Shown here: one piece after another, positions 7,251-11,099 of the stretch
Position numbering within the stretch: the stretch's first letter is position 1
How the letters are laid out: every line of letters begins with the position of its first letter
Source: Mycobacteriaceae bacterium
GTDB lineage: Bacteria > Actinomycetota > Actinomycetes > Mycobacteriales > Mycobacteriaceae
Length of the DNA: 11,099 bases
Assembly (NCBI GenBank): GCA_019242135.1
Contig: JAFAWC010000613.1
Coordinates: forward strand, 1 to 11,099
Reading direction: 5' to 3'
Translations under genes and position numbers: made by a program
The notes under the pieces: model-generated
What the model saw: only the letters and a program-made list of their open reading frames with translations
The model's database searches: none
What the model was told of the DNA's origin: nothing

Positions 7251-8777
7251 ATGATCGAGATACCAACCGCCGGCGCCGTCGAGAGCAGGATCGCGCTGAC
7301 GCTACGCGTGGGCGTACCAGCCGTGCTGGTTGCTGTGACCCTGTGGCGGATATTTGGAACCGCGCCGGCCGACCGTTTCTTCGACGATTTCTTCTACTAC
7401 CTCGAACCGGCGAAGAACTGGGTCGACGGTCATGGTTCCACCTTCTTCCCGGGCGAACCCACGAACGGCTACCACCCCCTGTGGTTTTTGTGGCTGGCGT
7501 CGCTTTACTGGATTGCCGGGGACGGCTCGGTTTTCTTCGGCCTCGTCGACCTCAGCATCGCCGCGCTGTTGGTCGGCTTCTTTGCCGTGTTCGAGCGCTT
7601 CCTGCAGCGTGTGACGGATCAGCGACTTGCCGCCACCGTGGGGGCGAGCATCGCCGCCATCGCCATCGCGCCCAGAGCGATGTGGGGCCTGGAGATGGCA
7701 CTTACCGTATTTGCGGCGGCGGTGCTGTTGTGTCATCTGAGCCGAAAGCCGCTTGCCGATCAAACCGTCGCTGACGCGGGCGTGGCGGGACTGCTGGCGG
7801 CATTTCTTGTTCTGTCGCGTCTGGACGCCGTAATGCTGGCCCCGGGACTGTTGGCGGCCGTTTTCCCGCGCTGGCGGTGGAGACAACTGGTGGCGGCCGT
7901 CCTCGGAGTGGCTCCGCTATTCGGTTACCTGGCCTTCAACATGGCGGTGTACGGCACTATCTGGACGACCGCGATGGCAGCCAAGTCGCTGGCCGTCTAC
8001 GTGCCGCCGAACTGGCACTTCATCGCCGATGACCGGCCCTTCCGAGGGGCTTTGGAGCTCGGCATGATTGTCGTCGCGATCGTGATCGTTGTTCTGCTGC
8101 GCAGCAACGAAAACGTCGATGTGCGCCGAATCGCGCTGGCGCTGACGGCCGCGCCGCTACTGCAGTTCGTCGCGCAGGCATTCATAAGCGGATGGGGACT
8201 GTATCCGTGGTATTTCTATTTCGATTTCATGGCTGTGGGACTGGCCGCCGCACTTGTCGTCGCGCGGCTGGCGCAGGTAAAAGGCCGCCCCATCGTCGCT
8301 ACCGCTGCAGTAATGGCCGTCATCGTGGCGTTCCCGCTGTCGTTCAGCGGAGGGGTGCGACCCAATCGGGATATCGCCCAGGTCGCACGGCGGCTGCAAG
8401 CGTTCTCGTCGGATCATCCCGGCGTTTATGCGATGGGTGATGCCGCGGGCACCCCAGCGTGGATGATCGACCAGCCGGTGGTGCACCTGGAGGGTCTGAT
8501 GATGTCGCAGGCCTTCGTTGACCGAATACGGCAGCGTCAGCCGCTGGAACAGGTGTTTCGCGATTATCACGTCGACTACTACGTCGCCGTGCGGCCATCC
8601 GGTGTCGACACCAACGGTTGCCTGGAATTCGTTGAACCGAGTCCGTCCCAATCCTCGGTTCGCGCACCGCATCTGACGATGTCCATCTGCCAGTCACCGG
8701 TAGCCGTGATAGGGGTGGATGACCACTACTACGTGCGAATCTATCGAGTTGACCCTCTCTCGGGCCGAATCGTCTGA
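7251..8777 (+). CDS. Polytopic membrane protein, GT-C glycosyltransferase-like
   Basis: A 508-residue protein with about eleven hydrophobic segments (roughly 17-36, 76-90, 93-115, 128-143, 148-163, 176-198, 212-233, 268-284, 295-315, 323-340, 347-364). A soluble C-terminal part covers about 366-508. After the first membrane helix comes an outer-face loop with FDDFFYYL (44-51) and TNGYHPLW (71-78). An acidic pair in the first extracytoplasmic loop is the hallmark of GT-C enzymes that use polyprenyl-phosphate sugars. SRLDA (189-193) and YPWYFY (319-324) look like further conserved sites. The donor and acceptor are unknown. The start is ATG 7251 with AGGAGAG at 7244-7250, unusually close. GC is lower in places than in its neighbours (30 of 60 bases at 8161-8220 against 43 of 60 at 9061-9120), partly because of aromatic codons. 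It is divergent from mmsA and unlinked to it in function as far as I can see. Confidence 0.8.
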   Translation: MIEIPTAGAVESRIALTLRVGVPAVLVAVTLWRIFGTAPADRFFDDFFYYLEPAKNWVDGHGSTFFPGEPTNGYHPLWFLWLASLYWIAGDGSVFFGLVDLSIAALLVGFFAVFERFLQRVTDQRLAATVGASIAAIAIAPRAMWGLEMALTVFAAAVLLCHLSRKPLADQTVADAGVAGLLAAFLVLSRLDAVMLAPGLLAAVFPRWRWRQLVAAVLGVAPLFGYLAFNMAVYGTIWTTAMAAKSLAVYVPPNWHFIADDRPFRGALELGMIVVAIVIVVLLRSNENVDVRRIALALTAAPLLQFVAQAFISGWGLYPWYFYFDFMAVGLAAALVVARLAQVKGRPIVATAAVMAVIVAFPLSFSGGVRPNRDIAQVARRLQAFSSDHPGVYAMGDAAGTPAWMIDQPVVHLEGLMMSQAFVDRIRQRQPLEQVFRDYHVDYYVAVRPSGVDTNGCLEFVEPSPSQSSVRAPHLTMSICQSPVAVIGVDDHYYVRIYRVDPLSGRIV

Positions 8778-8785
8778 CGAACACC

Positions 8786-8836
8786 GCGCCCACGCCCAGC
8801 GGTGCCAATGATGCTGTGAGGGAGCGGCGTGGGCGC
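8786..8836 (+). terminator. Long-stem hairpin after the membrane-protein gene, possible terminator
   Basis: GCGCCCACGCC (8786-8796) is exactly complementary to GGCGTGGGCGC (8826-8836). This gives an 11-bp GC-rich stem with a 29-base loop, starting eight bases after the TGA at 8775-8777. No T-run follows, which is not unusual for mycobacterial terminators. It would separate the membrane-protein transcript from the sigma-factor promoter at 8854. A protein-binding role is the alternative. Confidence 0.4.
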
Positions 8837-8853
8837 AATCGGGCACGCCGAGC

Positions 8854-8880
8854 TGTAACCCTGACGACTATGGATATGTG
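8854..8880 (+). promoter_or_regulatory. Candidate ECF-type promoter of the sigma-Rieske cluster
   Basis: TGTAACCC at 8854-8861 is followed after seven bases by TAT (8869-8871) and by GTG at 8878-8880. The same elements at identical spacing recur at 10179 before the cupredoxin gene. A -35 element with AAC is characteristic of ECF sigma factors. Transcription would begin near 8887, about 45 bases before the sigma GTG. The shared pattern suggests autoregulation; the exact -10 bases are uncertain. Confidence 0.5.
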
Positions 8881-8933
8881 AATCGGCGGCTGAGGCGGCC
8901 CGCCGACTCGTCCTCGAGAAGACAGGCCACAAC

Positions 8934-9488
8934 GTGACGGCACGGGGCGAATCCGAGCGCGGCGATCCCGATCGCCCGCGACCGTTGCGGATCGTCGGCA
9001 GCGACCGCTATCCCTCCTGGGAGGCCGTGTACCAGGACAACGCCACCTGGGTGTACCGGACGATCTTCGCCCGTGTCGGCAGCCGTGCCGACGCCGAGGA
9101 CCTCACCGCGGAGGTCTTCCTCGCCGCGCTGCGACCGCTGCGGCTGAGCGCCAGTGTCGGCGAGGTCCGCGCCTACCTGCGGGCGACGGCGCGCACCGTG
9201 CTGGCCGCGCACTGGCGGGCGACGCTGGGACGCGAGGTGACGTCGATCGAGGACATCGAGATGCCGCCGGAAACCGAAGACGCGATCAGCACCGCCCCGC
9301 AGCGCGTCGCCGAACTACTCGACGCTCTGCCGGACCAGTACCGTCGGATCCTGCAACTGCGGTTCCTGCAGAGCCGTTCGATCAAAGAGTCCGCCGCCGA
9401 GCTGGGCGTCAGCGTCGCCAACGCGAAGGTGCTCCAGCACCGGGCGCTTCGGCTGGCGGCACAGGTCAACGAGAAGGACACGACATGA
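8934..9488 (+). CDS. ECF-family RNA polymerase sigma factor
   Basis: The 184-residue protein has only the two conserved ECF domains. Region 2 spans about residues 30-97, with the core-binding stretch DAEDLTAEVFLAAL (53-66). A linker (about 98-125) leads to region 4 (about 126-178), where LPDQYRRILQLRFLQ and the helix-turn-helix SIKESAAELGVSVANAKVLQHR bind the -35 element. No extra C-terminal domain is present, so control by a separate anti-sigma factor is expected. The start is GTG 8934 with a weak ACAGG about eight bases upstream. The TGA overlaps the ATG of the Rieske gene (ATGA, 9485-9488), which is how sigma/anti-sigma pairs are usually arranged. I do not recognise a named M. tuberculosis counterpart. 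It probably directs transcription of its own cluster through the TGTAACCC elements. Confidence 0.92.
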   Translation: MTARGESERGDPDRPRPLRIVGSDRYPSWEAVYQDNATWVYRTIFARVGSRADAEDLTAEVFLAALRPLRLSASVGEVRAYLRATARTVLAAHWRATLGREVTSIEDIEMPPETEDAISTAPQRVAELLDALPDQYRRILQLRFLQSRSIKESAAELGVSVANAKVLQHRALRLAAQVNEKDTT

Positions 9489-10174
9489 ATCCGCGTGGAC
9501 TGCGCAGGTACATCGATGACCTGCTGCGCGGCCACCGACCACGGCCGTTCCGCCCGGATGACTTCGAGGCGGCACAGATTCGCACCGCGATCGACCTGCA
9601 GGCAGCCAAGCCGGGCGCCGATGCGCCACGCCCCGAGTTCCTGGCCGATCTTCACCGCCGACTCGCCGACCAGCAAGACTCCGGGTCGGCTGTCGCGTCG
9701 CCGAAGTCGACCACCCGCAGACAGGTGATCGTCGGCACGTCGGCAGCGGCCGCCGCGGCCGTTGCGGCCGTGTCGGTCGACCGGCTCGTCACCGGGAACG
9801 TGACCAACAGTGCGGACGGCGACGGTGAGCTGACCCCCAACGCGGGGAACTGGCAGCGGGTCGCTGCCAGCTCCGACGTGCCCGAAGGCGCGATGCACCC
9901 GTTCGACCTCGGTTCGGTGATCGGCTTCGTCCGCCGCGTCAACGGCACACCGCAGGCCGTCTCAGGGGTGTGCACGCACCAGGGCTGCCGGTTGTGGTTC
10001 GACGCGCCCGACGACCGGCTGCGCTGCCCATGCCATTCGACGTCGTTCGCGCCGACCGGCCAGGTGCTCACCCACCAACTCCCCATCGCTCCGAAACCAC
10101 TGCCGGCGCTGCAGGTACGCGAGGTCAACGGGGTGATCGAGGTGCGTGCTCCGCTGCCCGACCAGCCGACCTGA
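9485..10174 (+). CDS. Membrane-anchored Rieske [2Fe-2S] protein with cytoplasmic N-domain; candidate anti-sigma factor
   Basis: The 229-residue protein has three parts. Residues 1-76 are charged and helical, with repeated Arg and Asp/Glu (YIDDLLRGHRPRPF, later EFLADLHRRLA), and are predicted cytoplasmic. Residues 77-101 form one hydrophobic segment introduced by a twin-arginine motif (TTRRQVIVG). Residues about 120-224 are a Rieske domain with cluster ligands C163 and H165 (CTHQGC) and C181 and H184 (CPCHS). C168 and C183 are placed to form the disulfide seen in high-potential Rieske proteins. The twin-arginine motif suggests the cluster domain is folded and then moved outward by Tat. The gene overlaps the sigma gene by ATGA, the usual place of an anti-sigma factor, and the N-domain is where sigma binding could occur. 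The Rieske assignment is firm; the anti-sigma role is inference. A plain periplasmic electron carrier for the downstream copper protein is the alternative. Confidence 0.93.
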   Translation: MNPRGLRRYIDDLLRGHRPRPFRPDDFEAAQIRTAIDLQAAKPGADAPRPEFLADLHRRLADQQDSGSAVASPKSTTRRQVIVGTSAAAAAAVAAVSVDRLVTGNVTNSADGDGELTPNAGNWQRVAASSDVPEGAMHPFDLGSVIGFVRRVNGTPQAVSGVCTHQGCRLWFDAPDDRLRCPCHSTSFAPTGQVLTHQLPIAPKPLPALQVREVNGVIEVRAPLPDQPT

Positions 10175-10178
10175 GGCG

Positions 10179-10205
10179 TGTAACCCGCGCGCGTATCTGT
10201 TGGTG
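10179..10205 (+). promoter_or_regulatory. Second TGTAACCC promoter candidate, before the cupredoxin gene
   Basis: TGTAACCC at 10179-10186 is followed after seven bases by TAT (10194-10196) and by GTG at 10203-10205, the same spacing as at 8854-8880. It lies in the 36-base gap between the Rieske stop and the cupredoxin ATG. The predicted transcription start falls at about 10211-10215, at or next to the ATG, so the message could be leaderless, which is common in mycobacteria. Confidence 0.45.
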
Positions 10206-10210
10206 TGGCT

Positions 10211-10675
10211 ATGAGAATGTGGCGCGCCGTTGCCCCGACGACGGCCGCCGTTATCGTGCTGGCCGGCTGCTCGTCCTCCCCACCTTCCTCCGACACGCGG
10301 CCGTCAGTCAATTTCGGGTCGGGCGCCAGCGTCACCCCGGGAATGCCCGGGATGAGCGGCATGCCCTCGACAGGCACCAGCCCGACGGGAACCGCCGCGT
10401 CGAGCGGACCGGCTGCGCCCGTCGCGGGCAACGCCGTCGCGATCAACAACTTCAAGTTCGAACCGGCCACACTGACCGTGCCCGTCGGCGGCACGGTGAC
10501 GTGGACGAACAACGACGAAGAACCCCACACCGTGGTCGCCAAGGACGGCTCGTTTCATTCCCCGAGCCTCGACACCAAGGGCACCTACAGTTTTACGTTC
10601 ACGAAGGCGGGCAGCTTTGATTACATCTGCTCGATTCACCCGTTCATGACCGGAACGGTGGTGGTGACGGCATGA
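10211..10675 (+). CDS. Cupredoxin (plastocyanin/amicyanin-like) lipoprotein
   Basis: A 154-residue secreted copper protein. The N-terminus is a lipoprotein signal peptide with lipobox LAGC and lipidation at C20. A flexible linker rich in Gly, Pro, Ser and Thr (about 21-75) contains a small Met-rich patch GMPGMSGMPS (44-53). The cupredoxin domain (about 76-154) includes FKFEPATLTVPVGGTVTWTN and a full type 1 copper ligand set: H106 in EPHTV, then C140, H143 and M146 in CSIHPFMTG. It should sit on the outer face of the membrane and carry single electrons or bind copper. Its position after the Rieske gene makes electron exchange between the two plausible. The start is uncertain: GTG 10205, ATG 10211 and ATG 10217 are all in frame and none has a good ribosome binding site. 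The stop overlaps the next gene by ATGA. Confidence 0.92.
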   Translation: MRMWRAVAPTTAAVIVLAGCSSSPPSSDTRPSVNFGSGASVTPGMPGMSGMPSTGTSPTGTAASSGPAAPVAGNAVAINNFKFEPATLTVPVGGTVTWTNNDEEPHTVVAKDGSFHSPSLDTKGTYSFTFTKAGSFDYICSIHPFMTGTVVVTA

Positions 10676-11099
10676 CGAACGAACGTGATCCACACGGGGG
10701 CACAGAATCGCGTGCTCCGCACGGGATGAGCCGTCGCCAGCTGATCCGCCACGGCGCCTGGTTCGGATCGGCGGTCGTGCTGACCGTGGTGGGCGGTGAG
10801 GTGATCTCCCACGTCGCGGGCTCCACGCCGAGCACCTCGCAGGCGGGCCGACCGACGCTGCGCTTCGCCCAGGTCAGCGACAGCCACATCGGTTTCACCG
10901 GGGCTGCCAACCCGAACGTGGCCGGCACCTTCAATGAGGCCATCAACCAGGTGAACAGCCTGGGCTACACGCCGGATTTCGTCATTCACACCGGAGACCT
11001 GACGCATCTGGGGAGCCCAACGCAATTCGATCAGGTCAAGCAAATGCTCACCGGGCTGAAGACGCCGCACATCTTCACGGTGCCCGGCGAGCACGACAC
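10672..11099 (+). CDS. Tat-exported calcineurin-like metallophosphoesterase (3' end outside window)
   Basis: The frame starts at ATG 10672, overlapping the cupredoxin stop (ATGA), and is still open at the window end after 142 codons. Residues 19-50 form a twin-arginine signal, MSRRQLIRHG followed by a hydrophobic stretch, so the enzyme is exported folded. The phosphoesterase core begins with motif I QVSDSHIG (D70, H72). Motif II is HTGDLTH (D109). The motif III position reads VPGEHD (138-142), where most family members have GNHD; this puts E140 in place of the usual Asn. The remaining metal-binding histidines would lie beyond the window. It probably hydrolyses a phosphoester outside the membrane; the substrate is unknown. 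Coupling to the cupredoxin gene suggests a shared process. Confidence 0.88.
   Translation, partial: MTNERDPHGGTESRAPHGMSRRQLIRHGAWFGSAVVLTVVGGEVISHVAGSTPSTSQAGRPTLRFAQVSDSHIGFTGAANPNVAGTFNEAINQVNSLGYTPDFVIHTGDLTHLGSPTQFDQVKQMLTGLKTPHIFTVPGEHD

Noticed and set aside
1..11099. Mobile elements, CRISPR, tRNA/rRNA or riboswitch
   Set aside because: No transposase or integrase sequence, no terminal repeats or target duplications, no regularly spaced repeats and no recognisable RNA gene were seen.

Overview
The window is high-GC DNA with GTG starts and ATGA stop/start overlaps. It carries the gene order mmsA-fadE9-mmsB, which matches Rv0753c-Rv0752c-Rv0751c of Mycobacterium tuberculosis. I infer a chromosome segment of a Mycobacterium/Mycolicibacterium species or a close relative. 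I see no insertion sequence, phage gene, CRISPR array, rRNA or tRNA, and no gene-free stretch longer than about 180 bases.

Left part (1-3465): the last 33 codons of an upstream gene are followed by a MarR-family regulator. This converges, with interlocking stop codons, on a two-component pair read leftwards: a NarL/LuxR-type response regulator and a soluble GAF-domain histidine kinase. A HAD/CbbY-like protein with eroded catalytic motifs is divergent from the pair. The space between them holds a 14-bp direct repeat with a 22-bp period and a 7-bp hairpin.

Middle (3483-7135): a leftward valine-catabolism operon, mmsA-fadE9-mmsB, encodes methylmalonate-semialdehyde dehydrogenase, an acyl-CoA (probably isobutyryl-CoA) dehydrogenase and 3-hydroxyisobutyrate dehydrogenase. 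An 18-bp palindrome sits on its putative promoter, which suggests repression by a dimeric regulator. The enoyl-CoA hydratase and 3-hydroxyisobutyryl-CoA hydrolase needed between FadE9 and MmsB are not in the window. A polytopic membrane protein resembling GT-C glycosyltransferases (7251-8777) follows on the opposite strand.

Right part (8854-11099): this is the most interesting region. It is a compact rightward cluster: an ECF sigma factor; a membrane-anchored Rieske [2Fe-2S] protein with a cytoplasmic N-terminal extension; a cupredoxin lipoprotein with a complete type 1 copper site; and a Tat-exported calcineurin-like phosphoesterase cut by the window edge. Two of the three junctions are ATGA overlaps. 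An identical TGTAACCC element, with matching spacing to downstream TAT and GTG bases, precedes both the sigma gene and the cupredoxin gene. I propose an envelope redox/copper-responsive regulon in which the Rieske protein acts as a redox-sensing anti-sigma factor. The parts are seen in the sequence; the wiring is inference.
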